Shown: positions 45,630 through 54,415 of the stretch, piece after piece
Numbering within the stretch: the stretch's first letter is position 1
How the letters are laid out: the number at the start of each line of letters is the position of its first letter
Origin: Pseudomonas sediminis
Lineage (GTDB): Bacteria; Pseudomonadota; Gammaproteobacteria; Pseudomonadales; Pseudomonadaceae
Direction of reading: 5' to 3'
NCBI RefSeq assembly: GCF_002741105.1
Contig: NZ_NIQU01000001.1
Location: 930,001 to 994,000 of the forward strand
DNA length: 64,000 bases
The notes under the pieces: model-generated
What the model was told of the DNA's origin: nothing
Database searches by the model: none
Seen by the model: only the letters and a program-made list of their open reading frames with translations
Translations under genes and position numbers: made by a program

Positions 45630-47606
45630 ATGAGTGAATTGATTCGCGTACCCGACCTCGGCGGTGAAGGCGAGGTGATTGAACTGCTGGTGAAGGTCGG
45701 CGACCGTGTCGAAGCCGACCAGAGCGTACTGACCCTGGAGTCCGACAAGGCCTCCATGGAAGTGCCCTCGCCCAAAGCCGGCGTGATCAAGGAACTGAAG
45801 GTCAAGATCGGTGACCGCCTGAAAGAAGGCGACGAGCTGCTGGTACTGGAAGTTGAAGGGGCCGCCGAAGCGGCGCCTGCGCCGAAAGCCGAAGCCGCAC
45901 CTGCCGAAGCGCCCAAAGCAGCCGCTCCGGCGGCGGCTCCTGCCGCTGCTGCGACCAGCAGCAGCGTGCAGGATGTGCACGTCCCGGATATCGGCACCGA
46001 TGGCAAGGTCAAGGTCATCGAAGTCATGGTCAAGGTGGGTGACACCATCGAAGCCGACCAGTCGCTGATTACCCTGGAGTCCGACAAGGCCTCCATGGAA
46101 ATCCCCTCGCCGGCTGCCGGCGTGGTGGAAGAAGTGCTGGTCAAGCTGGACGCCGAAGTCGGCACCGGCGACCTGATCCTCAAGCTGAAAGTGGCAGGCG
46201 CTGCCCCAACTGCAGCACCGGCTCAATCGGCCGCGCCGAAGGCAGAAGCTGCTCCCGCTGCTGCACCGCCCCCTGCCGCCGCGCCAACCGGCAGCAGCGT
46301 GCAGGACGTGCACGTGCCGGATATCGGCACCGACGGCAAGGTCAAGGTCATCGAGGTCATGGTCAAGGCCGGCGACAGCATCGAAGCCGACCAGTCGCTG
46401 ATTACCCTGGAGTCCGACAAGGCCTCCATGGAAATCCCCTCGCCGGCTGCCGGCGTGGTGGAAGAAGTGCTGGTCAAGCTGGACGCCGAAGTCGGCACCG
46501 GCGATCTGATTCTCAAGCTCAAGGTAGCGGGTGCAGCACCGGCCGCCGCGCCGGCGCAAGCCAGTCAGCAAGTGCACCGCGTACCGGAAGGTGCCGCACC
46601 GGAAGTGGCTGCTGAAGTACGCGCCATCGCCTCGCTGTCGGCTGCTGCTGCCGAAGTCGCCAATGCGCCCAAGCGCGATGGCGCCAAGGTGCATGCCGGC
46701 CCTGCCGTGCGTCAGCTGGCCCGTGACTTCGGTGTGGAACTGGCGGATATCGCCGGTACCGGCCCGAAAGGTCGCATCCTCAAGGAAGACGTACAGGTGT
46801 ACGTCAAGGCGATGATGCACAAGGCCAAGGCCGCACCGCAGGCGACTGCAGCCGCTGCCACTGGCGGCGCCGGCATCCCGCCGATCCCGACCGTGGACTT
46901 CAGCAAGTTCGGCGAAATCGAAGAAGTGGCGATGACCCGCCTGATGCAGGTCGGCGCTGCCAACCTGCACCGCAGCTGGCTCAACGTGCCGCACGTGACC
47001 CAGTTCGACTCGGCCGACATCACCGACCTGGAAGCCTTCCGCGTCGCGCAGAAGGCCGTGGCGGAAAAGGCCGGCGTCAAGCTGACCGTGCTGCCGCTGC
47101 TGCTCAAGGCCTGCGCCCACCTGCTCAAGGAGCTGCCGGACTTCAACAGTTCGCTGGCCCCGAGCGGTAAGGCGATCATCCGCAAGAAGTACGTGCATGT
47201 CGGCTTCGCCGTCGATACGCCGGACGGCCTGCTGGTGCCGGTGATCAAGAACGTCGATCAGAAGAGCCTGCTGCAGCTTGCGGCTGAGGCTGCCGCTCTG
47301 GCGGAGAAAGCGCGCAGCAAGAAACTGTCGGCTGACGACATGCAGGGCGCTTGCTTCACCATCTCCAGTCTCGGCCACATTGGCGGCACCGGCTTCACGC
47401 CGATCGTCAATGCGCCGGAAGTGGCGATTCTCGGTGTCAGCAAAGCCACCATCCAGCCGGTCTGGGATGGCAAGGCCTTCCAGCCCAAGCTGATGCTGCC
47501 GCTGTCGCTGTCCTACGACCATCGGGTGATCAACGGCGCTGCCGCCGCACGCTTCACTCAGCGTCTGTCGCAGCTGCTGGCCGATATCCGCACCATCCTG
47601 CTGTAA
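45630..47606 (+). CDS. aceF: Dihydrolipoyllysine-residue acetyltransferase (E2) with three lipoyl domains
   Basis: AceF is the core E2 of the pyruvate dehydrogenase complex. The 658-residue protein has three N-terminal lipoyl domains with lipoylated Lys40, Lys153 and Lys264, each in ESDKASME. Ala/Pro-rich linkers join them. An E1/E3-binding domain follows (AGPAVRQLARDFGVELADIAG), then the catalytic domain with His631 in SYDHRVINGAAAARF. P. aeruginosa AceF has about 547 residues and two lipoyl domains, as I recall; the 111-codon difference equals the period of the direct repeat between domains two and three. An AAGGAG ribosome site precedes ATG. Confidence 0.97.
   Translation: MSELIRVPDLGGEGEVIELLVKVGDRVEADQSVLTLESDKASMEVPSPKAGVIKELKVKIGDRLKEGDELLVLEVEGAAEAAPAPKAEAAPAEAPKAAAPAAAPAAAATSSSVQDVHVPDIGTDGKVKVIEVMVKVGDTIEADQSLITLESDKASMEIPSPAAGVVEEVLVKLDAEVGTGDLILKLKVAGAAPTAAPAQSAAPKAEAAPAAAPPPAAAPTGSSVQDVHVPDIGTDGKVKVIEVMVKAGDSIEADQSLITLESDKASMEIPSPAAGVVEEVLVKLDAEVGTGDLILKLKVAGAAPAAAPAQASQQVHRVPEGAAPEVAAEVRAIASLSAAAAEVANAPKRDGAKVHAGPAVRQLARDFGVELADIAGTGPKGRILKEDVQVYVKAMMHKAKAAPQATAAAATGGAGIPPIPTVDFSKFGEIEEVAMTRLMQVGAANLHRSWLNVPHVTQFDSADITDLEAFRVAQKAVAEKAGVKLTVLPLLLKACAHLLKELPDFNSSLAPSGKAIIRKKYVHVGFAVDTPDGLLVPVIKNVDQKSLLQLAAEAAALAEKARSKKLSADDMQGACFTISSLGHIGGTGFTPIVNAPEVAILGVSKATIQPVWDGKAFQPKLMLPLSLSYDHRVINGAAAARFTQRLSQLLADIRTILL
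45958..46534 (+). repeat. Tandem 333-base duplication inside aceF (lipoyl domains 2 and 3)
   Basis: The sequence from 45958 to about 46201 recurs from 46291 to about 46534 with only scattered differences, at a fixed offset of 333 bases (111 codons). The most identical part runs from TCGCTGATTACCCTGGAGTC through the end of each lipoyl domain. The linkers between copies diverge more. Confidence 0.9.
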
Positions 47607-47637
47607 ATCGTTTCGAGCACGCCACGCTCGCATCCTC

Positions 47638-47668
47638 AACCCCGTCTGCTTAGGCGGGGTTTTTTTTG
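47638..47668 (+). terminator. Rho-independent terminator of aceEF
   Basis: AACCCCGTCT at 47638-47647 pairs with AGGCGGGGTT at 47652-47661 (one G-T pair) around a GCTT loop and runs into nine consecutive T. It is a strong terminator 31 bases after the aceF stop. Confidence 0.92.
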
Positions 47669-47731
47669 CCTGTCGTCTGCCTGAAACCTCCGCTCGCGAC
47701 GAGGACGCCGAGAGCTGCTGAGCGCTCTTGT

Positions 47732-48265
47732 TCAGCCCTTCTGCACGTTGCGAATCAGAAAGCTCAGTGCCTTGGCCAACTCACCGGCGCCCTGGTGATC
47801 ACGCACGATGCTCAGCAACGGGCTGCCGTCGGCCGGGTTGAACAACACGCAACGGATACCACCGGTCGGACATTCGTAGCGGATGAACGGATCAATACCG
47901 AATACCGGAACACGCTGATTGCGCACCGAGATGGCGGTGCCCTGCGCACCACGACTCTCCTCACGCAGGACAAGCTCACCGGCATTACCGACATTGAAGC
48001 GGTACAGCAGATCCTGCCGTTGCGCCTGGCCAACCTGATAGCCAGCGCGCAGGGCGTAGGTTTCCAGCAATGCGTTGCTGTGCGCGAGCAACGCATTGCG
48101 CTCGTTATCGGCCAGATAAAGACGCTTGAGCCCGTCCAGATAAGCCGCCTGCTCGTCGCCCCGCAATGTCGCCGCGTCCTCGGCGCCGGCAACTGCGGGC
48201 ATGGCCGTAAAAAGTGCTCCGCCAAGCACCATGGCCATGAGTTTTCTTGTCAGTCTCGCTTGCAT
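47732..48265 (-). CDS. Exported protein of unknown function
   Basis: The 177-residue protein has a signal peptide (MQARLTRKLMAMVLGGALFTAMPAVAGA) and no other membrane segment, so it is probably periplasmic. The mature part is helical at the start (DGLKRLYLADNERNALLAHSNALLETYALRAGYQVGQAQRQDLLYRFN) and later holds two Cys (YECPTGGIRCVLFN) that could form a disulfide. I do not recognise the family. It lies between aceF and dipA on the opposite strand, where the PAO1 gene order has none that I recall. Confidence 0.7.
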   Translation of the reverse strand: MQARLTRKLMAMVLGGALFTAMPAVAGAEDAATLRGDEQAAYLDGLKRLYLADNERNALLAHSNALLETYALRAGYQVGQAQRQDLLYRFNVGNAGELVLREESRGAQGTAISVRNQRVPVFGIDPFIRYECPTGGIRCVLFNPADGSPLLSIVRDHQGAGELAKALSFLIRNVQKG

Positions 48266-48403
48266 GATGCACCCTTGCCGAACGCTATAGTGAAGTAGGC
48301 CTGAGCCCTAGCCTCCGTCCACGCCAATGCGTCTTCTGACGCAGCGGCCTTGTACCGAGAACGGATGCCTCGCCTGGTCAGCATACTGGAAGCCCAACGC
48401 CCA

Positions 48404-51124
48404 ATGAAAAGCCATCCCGATGCCAGCACACGCTCGGCAGCCGAGGTTGTGACGCAGTTGCCAGTGCCCTCGCGGCTCGGCATGTTGCGTTTCGAGCGCT
48501 TGAACGAGCCGAGCTGGGCCCTGCTGTTTCTCGACCCGGCCTGTGAACGCCGGCTGGGTATCAGTGCCAGCGATCTCTGCGCGCTGGTGGATGCCCCCTA
48601 CGCCTGTCTGATGGAGCCCGAGGCGCGCTACCGTCTGCACGACGCCATCCAGCAGCAACTGCTGCAAGGCCCGCATTATCTGGTGCGCTACACCCTGCAC
48701 ACACCGCACGGTGCGCTGACCCTGCTGGAGATGGGCGAACCCTTCAAACAGCGCAACCGCCAGTTGCTGCGCGGCTATCTGCTGGTAGCCGATGAAAGCC
48801 TCGACCACTACGCCCCTGCCGAACAGGAGCTGCACACGCAGAATCAGCAGCTGCGTAGCTCGCTGCAGCAATATCAGCGCACCCAGAACGACCATCTGCA
48901 GCATCTGGCACGCTCGCATACTCAGCAGCAACTGATCGTGCGCCTGGCACGCCAACGCTATGTCTCCAGCGATCCGCGCCAGGAAGCCGCCGAACTCATC
49001 ACCCAGGCGGCCTGCGAGGTTTACGGTGTGGCCCGGGCCGGAATCTGGCATCTGGGCGGCAATAGCCTCGATTCGGTGTCGCTGTACCGCCGCGACCTGA
49101 ACCGACACGAGCAACTGCCCTCGATCGATGCGCATCATTTCCCGCACTACCTGGAGGCCCTGCAAAGCGGTCGAGCGATCGACGCCCACGATGCCCAGCA
49201 TGACCTGCGCACCCGCGAGCTGGCCCCCGGTTACCTGCAACCGCTGGGCATCACCTCGATGCTGGATGCCAGTATCCGCATCGAAGGTGAAGTGGTGGGC
49301 GTGCTCTGCCTCGAACATATCGGCCCCAAACGTTTCTGGCAGGCCGACGAGATTGCCTTCGCCGGCGAGTTGGCCGACCAGTTCGCCCAGGTGTTGGTCA
49401 ATCAGGAGAAGCGCTCCGCCACCCACGCGCTGTATCTGTTCCAGCGCGCCGTCGAGCAGAGCGCCAGCGCCTTTCTTCTGGTCGACCGCGACGGCCGGGT
49501 GGAATACGTCAACCCCAGTTTCACCGCCATCACCCTCTACAGCAGCGACGAAGTCTGCGGTCACCGCCTGTCCGAGCTACCGGCCATGGCCAATCTTAGC
49601 GACCTGTTGTTCGACGCCCAGTCCAGCCTGGCCGAGCACAGCAGCTGGCAAGGCGAATTCCGCAGTCGGCGCAAGAATCAGGAGCCGTACTGGGGCCATC
49701 TGTCGATCTCCAAGGTGTATGGCGACGATGGCGAACTGACTCACTACATCGGCATCTACGAAGACATTACCGAGGCCAAGCTGGCGCAGCAGCGCATCGA
49801 ACGCCTGGCCTATACCGATAACCTGACCAACCTGGGCAATCGCCCGTCGTTCATCCGCAGCCTTGAAGAGCGCTTCGCCCGCAATATTCAGTCGCTCGGG
49901 CTGCTGCTGGTGGACATCGACAACTTCAAGCGGATCAACGACAGCCTCGGCCACCAGACTGGCGATAAGCTGCTCTCGGCCTTAGCTCGGCGCCTGCGCA
50001 ACAGTCTTGGTGCCAAGGGCACCCTGGCACGCTTCGCCAGCAATGAATTCGCCATCCTGCTCGACGGTTGCGATCAGGACGCGGGCCTGCGCGTCGCTCA
50101 TCAGGTACTGCAAACCCTGGACAAGCCGCTGTTCGTCGATAACCAGTTGATCAGCATCACCGGCTCGGTGGGCTTGGCCATCGCCCCGGAACACGGTGAC
50201 GACCCGCAGACCCTGATGAAGCACGCCGGTCTCGCCCTGCACAAAGCCAAGGCCAACGGCAAACATCAGGTGCAGTTGTTCACCGAAGCGCTGAACGCCG
50301 AGGCCAACTACAAGCTGTTCGTCGAGAACAACCTGCGCCGCGCGCTGACTCAGAACGAGCTGGAAGTCTTCTACCAACCCAAACTCTGCCTCAGAAGCGG
50401 GCAATTGCTGGGCATGGAGGCGCTGCTGCGCTGGCAGCATCCGGAGAAGGGCATGATTCGCCCGGATCAATTCATCGGCGTTGCCGAGGAAACCGGCCTG
50501 ATCATCCCCATCGGCAAGTGGGTGGTGCGCCAGGCCTGCCGCATGAGCAAGCAGATCGCCGCCATTGGCCTGGGTCAACTGCAGGTGGCGATCAATCTGT
50601 CGCCCAAACAGTTCTCCGACCCGGATCTGGTCGGCTCCATCGCCGCCATCCTGCATGAAGAACAGCTCGACCCCAGGTTGCTGGAACTGGAACTCACCGA
50701 AAGCCTGCTACTGGAAGCCACCGACGACACCCGCCACCAACTGGGTCGTCTCAAGAGCCTGGGCCTGACCCTGGCCATGGACGACTTCGGCACGGGCTAT
50801 TCGTCGCTCAGCTACCTGAAGAAATTCCCCATCGACGTGATCAAGATCGATCGCAGCTTCATCAAAGACATCCCGGACAACCAGGACGACATGGAGATCA
50901 CCTCGGCAGTCATCGCCATGGCCCACAACCTCAAGCTCAAGGTCGTGGCCGAAGGCATCGAGACCGGCGCCCAGCTCGCGTTCCTGCGCCGCCAGCAATG
51001 CGACGTCGGCCAGGGCTACCTGTTCGACAAACCGATTTCCGGCCGCGAACTGATCGTCAGCCTGCGCCGCTACCCCTGCCGACCACAGACCGACGCCAGT
51101 CGCCAGACCGACCAACGGACGTAA
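48404..51124 (+). CDS. dipA: Cyclic-di-GMP phosphodiesterase DipA (GAF-PAS-GGDEF-EAL)
   Basis: DipA degrades c-di-GMP and is needed for biofilm dispersion in P. aeruginosa. The protein (906 residues from the chosen ATG) has an N-terminal sensory region, a GAF domain ([20 protein letters not shown] to about residue 330), a PAS domain ([20 protein letters not shown]), a degenerate GGDEF domain with ASNEF at 545-549 in place of the catalytic motif, and an EAL domain with EAL at 672-674 and the [13 protein letters not shown] loop. The cyclase is therefore inactive or regulatory and the phosphodiesterase is intact. ATG 48365 and TTG 48350 are alternative starts; 48404 is preferred because family proteins begin near MKSHPD. 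Confidence 0.92.
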   Translation: MKSHPDASTRSAAEVVTQLPVPSRLGMLRFERLNEPSWALLFLDPACERRLGISASDLCALVDAPYACLMEPEARYRLHDAIQQQLLQGPHYLVRYTLHTPHGALTLLEMGEPFKQRNRQLLRGYLLVADESLDHYAPAEQELHTQNQQLRSSLQQYQRTQNDHLQHLARSHTQQQLIVRLARQRYVSSDPRQEAAELITQAACEVYGVARAGIWHLGGNSLDSVSLYRRDLNRHEQLPSIDAHHFPHYLEALQSGRAIDAHDAQHDLRTRELAPGYLQPLGITSMLDASIRIEGEVVGVLCLEHIGPKRFWQADEIAFAGELADQFAQVLVNQEKRSATHALYLFQRAVEQSASAFLLVDRDGRVEYVNPSFTAITLYSSDEVCGHRLSELPAMANLSDLLFDAQSSLAEHSSWQGEFRSRRKNQEPYWGHLSISKVYGDDGELTHYIGIYEDITEAKLAQQRIERLAYTDNLTNLGNRPSFIRSLEERFARNIQSLGLLLVDIDNFKRINDSLGHQTGDKLLSALARRLRNSLGAKGTLARFASNEFAILLDGCDQDAGLRVAHQVLQTLDKPLFVDNQLISITGSVGLAIAPEHGDDPQTLMKHAGLALHKAKANGKHQVQLFTEALNAEANYKLFVENNLRRALTQNELEVFYQPKLCLRSGQLLGMEALLRWQHPEKGMIRPDQFIGVAEETGLIIPIGKWVVRQACRMSKQIAAIGLGQLQVAINLSPKQFSDPDLVGSIAAILHEEQLDPRLLELELTESLLLEATDDTRHQLGRLKSLGLTLAMDDFGTGYSSLSYLKKFPIDVIKIDRSFIKDIPDNQDDMEITSAVIAMAHNLKLKVVAEGIETGAQLAFLRRQQCDVGQGYLFDKPISGRELIVSLRRYPCRPQTDASRQTDQRT

Positions 51125-51174
51125 TACGCCGCGTCGCGCGTAGTCCACCATTGACCCATTTCGAGGAGACCGCC

Positions 51175-51828
51175 ATGGTTCTGCGTTCCCAGATTCTCGT
51201 TAACAAGAATGTCCTGCCGACTGCCGAGCAGGCGCTACCCGGCCGCGCCGAGCCGCTGCCGGTAGCCGACACCCACTATGTCAACGGTAATCCGATCAAG
51301 GCGCCCTTCCCTGCCGGCCTGCAGCAGGCGGTGTTCGGTCTGGGCTGTTTCTGGGGGGCAGAACGCCGCTTCTGGCAGCAACCCGGTGTGTTCAGCACGG
51401 CGGTCGGCTATGCCGGCGGCCTCACGCCCAACCCCACCTACGAGGAGGTCTGCTCCGGCCTGACCGGACACACCGAAGTGGTGCTGGTCGTGTTCGACCC
51501 GCAGCAAACCAGCTTCGAAGCGCTGCTCAAAGTGTTCTGGGAAGTGCACAACCCGACCCAGGGCATGCGCCAGGGCAACGACCAGGGCACCCAGTACCGC
51601 TCGGCGATCTACTGCCAGGACGAGGCGCAACTGAGAGCCGCCAAAACCAGCCAGGCACGCTTCCAGGCAGAGCTGGACAAGGCCGGAATGGGCCACATCA
51701 CCACGGAAATCGCCGAGGCGCCAACCTTCTATTACGCCGAGACCTATCATCAGCAATACCTCGCGAAGAATCCGGGCGGCTATTGCGGCCTTGGCGGAAC
51801 AGGCGTATGTCTACCCCCTGAGTCTTGA
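51175..51828 (+). CDS. msrA: Peptide-methionine (S)-S-oxide reductase
   Basis: MsrA reduces methionine S-sulfoxide in proteins using thioredoxin. The 217-residue protein has the catalytic [11 protein letters not shown] motif with its nucleophilic Cys, YAGG, TGHTEVV and [14 protein letters not shown] blocks, and a C-terminal GYCGLGGTG with a resolving Cys. A GAGGAGACC ribosome site precedes ATG 51175, so an upstream extension inside dipA is rejected. The dipA-msrA order is as in P. aeruginosa. Confidence 0.97.
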   Translation: MVLRSQILVNKNVLPTAEQALPGRAEPLPVADTHYVNGNPIKAPFPAGLQQAVFGLGCFWGAERRFWQQPGVFSTAVGYAGGLTPNPTYEEVCSGLTGHTEVVLVVFDPQQTSFEALLKVFWEVHNPTQGMRQGNDQGTQYRSAIYCQDEAQLRAAKTSQARFQAELDKAGMGHITTEIAEAPTFYYAETYHQQYLAKNPGGYCGLGGTGVCLPPES

Positions 51829-51844
51829 GCACGGGTAACGGGTC

Positions 51845-52042
51845 GTGGAGCTGAGCAGCATTTCCAGTCAGGTATCGAGCCAGGCATCGGCGCAGATCTC
51901 CGCGCAGATGTCGCTTCTGCTGCTGCGCAAGACGCTGGAGCTGCAGGCAGCCAACATCACCGGGCTGGTGCAGTCGGCTGCACCGGCCAGCGCCCCCAGC
52001 AATCCGCCCAACCTGGGCAACAGCATCGACGTGATGGCCTGA
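51845..52042 (+). CDS. Small YjfB-type putative motility protein
   Basis: The 65-residue protein starts at GTG 51845 (MELSSISSQVSSQASAQIS). Its Ser/Gln-rich helix followed by LLLLRKTLELQAANITGLVQ and a Pro/Asn-rich tail resembles the YjfB family (PF14070), small proteins linked to motility. The function is unknown. It lies 16 bases after msrA. A GTAACGGGTCG stretch just upstream also occurs before nudF. Confidence 0.65.
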   Translation: MELSSISSQVSSQASAQISAQMSLLLLRKTLELQAANITGLVQSAAPASAPSNPPNLGNSIDVMA

Positions 52043-52112
52043 ACAACTGATACCGTCAGGCCATCAGCCGGACTAAACTGCGGGCAATTAGCCATCTTTC
52101 GACGAGCTCGGC

Positions 52113-53366
52113 ATGCCCGCCACTCTGCCCACCATCACGCCTGATCAGCTCTGCGTCGGCCTCTACGTTCATCTGGACCTGAGCTGGTGGGAGCATGATT
52201 TCGCCTTCAGCAATTTCAAGATCAAGGACGAGGCACAGATTCGCGCCTTGCATGCCCTCAATCTGAAGCAACTGCGCTATGACCCGGCACGCAGCGACTG
52301 CCCGCCCCTGGAGCTCGTCGCAGACATACCGGCGCCCGCTCCCATCGCAGCGCCCGTCGACCCGCAAGCCCAGGAGCGTCAGGAGCGCGCACAGAAGCTG
52401 CGCCACTTGCGCAGCCGTCTGGCCGAGGTGGACCGCCGCTTCATCGAAGCCAGCCAACGCATCAAGACGCTCAACCAGACCCTGCGCAGCCGCCCGGAAG
52501 ATGCCATGCGGCAGGCCGGCGCCATCGTCGGCGAAATGGTCGAAACGCTGCTCGGGGCTCCTGGCGTCGTACTCCACAGCATCACCGGCAAGGCCGCCGA
52601 GGACAGCTACTTCCACGCCCTCAACGTCACCGTGCTGTCTCTGCTGCTCGGGCGCCAGCTCGGCCTCGACAGCGAGGCCTGCCACAGCATCGGACTCGGC
52701 GCGCTGCTGCACGACATCGGCAAGCTGGAAGTGCCGAGCAAGGTGCTACTCAAGCCCGAGCCACTCACCCGCCCGGAGCAGCAATTGCTGCATATGCACA
52801 CCGATTTCGGCCTACGCATGGGGCAGAAGCTGATGCTCGATGATGAGGTGCTGCGCATCATTCATGAACATCACGAGCACTGTGACGGCAGCGGCTATCC
52901 GCGTGGCCTGCGCGAAGCAGCGATCGGCCGCCTGAGTCGCCTGGTGGCCATCACCAATCACTTCGACGGCCTATGCAACCCCCTCGACCTACGCCAGGCG
53001 CTGAGCCCGCACGAGGCCCTGGCATTGATGTTCAAGCAGCAGCGCGAACACTTCGACGAAGTGATGCTGAAGGCCTTCGTTCGCGTGATGGGCATCTACC
53101 CGCCGGGCAGCCTGGTGCAACTGGACGATGAGCGTTATGCGCTGGTGCTGGGCATGAACCCGACTCAGGCACTGAAGCCGACGCTGATTATTTACGACGC
53201 CGACATTCCCAAGCAGGAAGCATTGATCGTGGACCTCGCCCAGGAGCCGAAACTCGCCATCGCCCGCAGCCTGCGCCCCTCGCAACTACCGCTGGAGGTG
53301 CTGGAATACCTCAGCCCGCGGCGCAACCTGAGCTACCACATCGAGCCCAATCACAAGCCGGGTTGA
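52113..53366 (+). CDS. HD-GYP domain c-di-GMP phosphodiesterase
   Basis: The 417-residue soluble protein has an N-terminal DUF3391 domain (LCVGLYVHLDLSWWEHDFAFSNFKI), a coiled region near LRHLRSRLAEVDRRFIEASQ, and an HD-GYP domain. The HD part has LLHDIGKLEVP and the GYP part is HHEHCDGSGYPRGL, both typical of active c-di-GMP phosphodiesterases. The C-terminus carries the usual PPGSLVQLDDERYALV segment of this subgroup. Such enzymes influence motility and biofilm. It lies near dipA, so two c-di-GMP hydrolases of different classes flank msrA. Confidence 0.92.
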   Translation: MPATLPTITPDQLCVGLYVHLDLSWWEHDFAFSNFKIKDEAQIRALHALNLKQLRYDPARSDCPPLELVADIPAPAPIAAPVDPQAQERQERAQKLRHLRSRLAEVDRRFIEASQRIKTLNQTLRSRPEDAMRQAGAIVGEMVETLLGAPGVVLHSITGKAAEDSYFHALNVTVLSLLLGRQLGLDSEACHSIGLGALLHDIGKLEVPSKVLLKPEPLTRPEQQLLHMHTDFGLRMGQKLMLDDEVLRIIHEHHEHCDGSGYPRGLREAAIGRLSRLVAITNHFDGLCNPLDLRQALSPHEALALMFKQQREHFDEVMLKAFVRVMGIYPPGSLVQLDDERYALVLGMNPTQALKPTLIIYDADIPKQEALIVDLAQEPKLAIARSLRPSQLPLEVLEYLSPRRNLSYHIEPNHKPG

Positions 53367-53416
53367 GCAGCCGTCAGCGACGACGTTGTCTCCAGGTTAC
53401 AGCTGCGTAGCCGTAG

Positions 53417-53433
53417 GGTGCGCCATGCGCACC
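53417..53433. repeat. Short palindromic repeat between the HD-GYP gene and rlmJ
   Basis: GGTGCG at 53417-53422 pairs with CGCACC at 53428-53433 in a gap between converging genes. The GTAGGGTGCGCCATGCGCACC form matches a common interspersed Pseudomonas repeat and resembles the element near 1011-1032. Confidence 0.5.
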
Positions 53434-53444
53434 GCCCCGCTCGC

Positions 53445-54293
53445 TCAACCGGCCGACTTTTCCTCGATCAGCCAGTCCAGGCGCCAGCCGCCCTGACTCT
53501 GGCCAAGTGCGTCTGCCAGCCAGGGCAGCAGCTGCTTGAGTTCGTCCTCCAGCCCCCATGGCGGGTTGCTGATCACCAGACCTGAACCACTCAGGCGCGT
53601 GGCATCGTCCGGCGCGTGCACGTAAAGCTCGGCACGCAGCAGCTTGGGCGCGGCGCTCTTGCTCAGATCGCGATAGAAACGCGCCAATTGACGCTCATCC
53701 TTGATCGGGTACCAGATCGCGACGATGGCCTGGCGCATGCGCCCGTGCGCTTCGTTCAAGGCCTCGACACAGCGCTGCAGCTCGTCAGTCTGCTCGAACG
53801 GCGGATCGATCAGCAGCAGCACGCGTTTTTCGCGGGTCGGCATCAGCGCCCGTGGTACGTGCCAACCTTCGCCCAGGTGCACGGCAACGCGGCGGTCGCC
53901 ACGCATGTTGTCCTTGAGCAGGCGGCCGTCCTCGGGATGTTTTTCGTTGAGCTGCAGGTGATCCTGCTCACGGCTGAGCAGCCTCGCCAGTTCGGGCGAG
54001 CCAGGGTAATAGCGCAGCTCGCCATCCAGGTTCATCGCCCGCACCACCTCTAGGTAGGCCTCTACCGCATCCGGTAACTGCGTAGCCTGCCAAAGACGAC
54101 CGATGCCTTCCAGGTACTCGCCGGTGCGGCTGGCCTGATCACCTTGCAGATCGTAAAGGCCGAGTCCTGCGTGGCTGTCGAGGTAGGCGAACGGTGCCTC
54201 TTTCTTCGACAGCAGGCCGATCAGGCGAGTCAGCACCAGGTGCTTGAGTACATCGGCGTGGTTGCCGGCATGGAAGGCGTGGCGGTAGTTCAT
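53445..54293 (-). CDS. rlmJ: 23S rRNA (adenine(2030)-N(6))-methyltransferase
   Basis: RlmJ methylates A2030 of 23S rRNA. The 282-residue protein begins MNYRHAFHAGNHADVLKHLVL, the family signature, and has the DPPF catalytic motif in VLLLIDPPFEQTDE, a variant of DPPY. Further family features are YPGSPELARLL and a C-terminal LVISNPPWGLEDEL segment. Length agrees with the E. coli protein. Confidence 0.97.
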   Translation of the reverse strand: MNYRHAFHAGNHADVLKHLVLTRLIGLLSKKEAPFAYLDSHAGLGLYDLQGDQASRTGEYLEGIGRLWQATQLPDAVEAYLEVVRAMNLDGELRYYPGSPELARLLSREQDHLQLNEKHPEDGRLLKDNMRGDRRVAVHLGEGWHVPRALMPTREKRVLLLIDPPFEQTDELQRCVEALNEAHGRMRQAIVAIWYPIKDERQLARFYRDLSKSAAPKLLRAELYVHAPDDATRLSGSGLVISNPPWGLEDELKQLLPWLADALGQSQGGWRLDWLIEEKSAG

Positions 54294-54415
54294 GGATCAG
54301 TCCTCGAATCAGGCGCGCAGTTTAACAGGCCGCTGGCCACTCGCATCGTGGCTTGCTCCACTGCACCTTCACGGCCTAGTCTGCCCGCTCTTCCATGGAC
54401 AGCGAGAACCCCGCC

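Noticed and set aside
45975..46534. Repeats in aceF considered as a possible mobile or CRISPR-like array
   Set aside because: The repeated unit is in frame and encodes lipoyl domains, so a protein-domain duplication explains it.
45615..47639. 674-codon minus-strand frame opposite aceF with internal repeats
   Set aside because: Its repeats simply mirror the lipoyl-domain duplication of aceF; no independent support.
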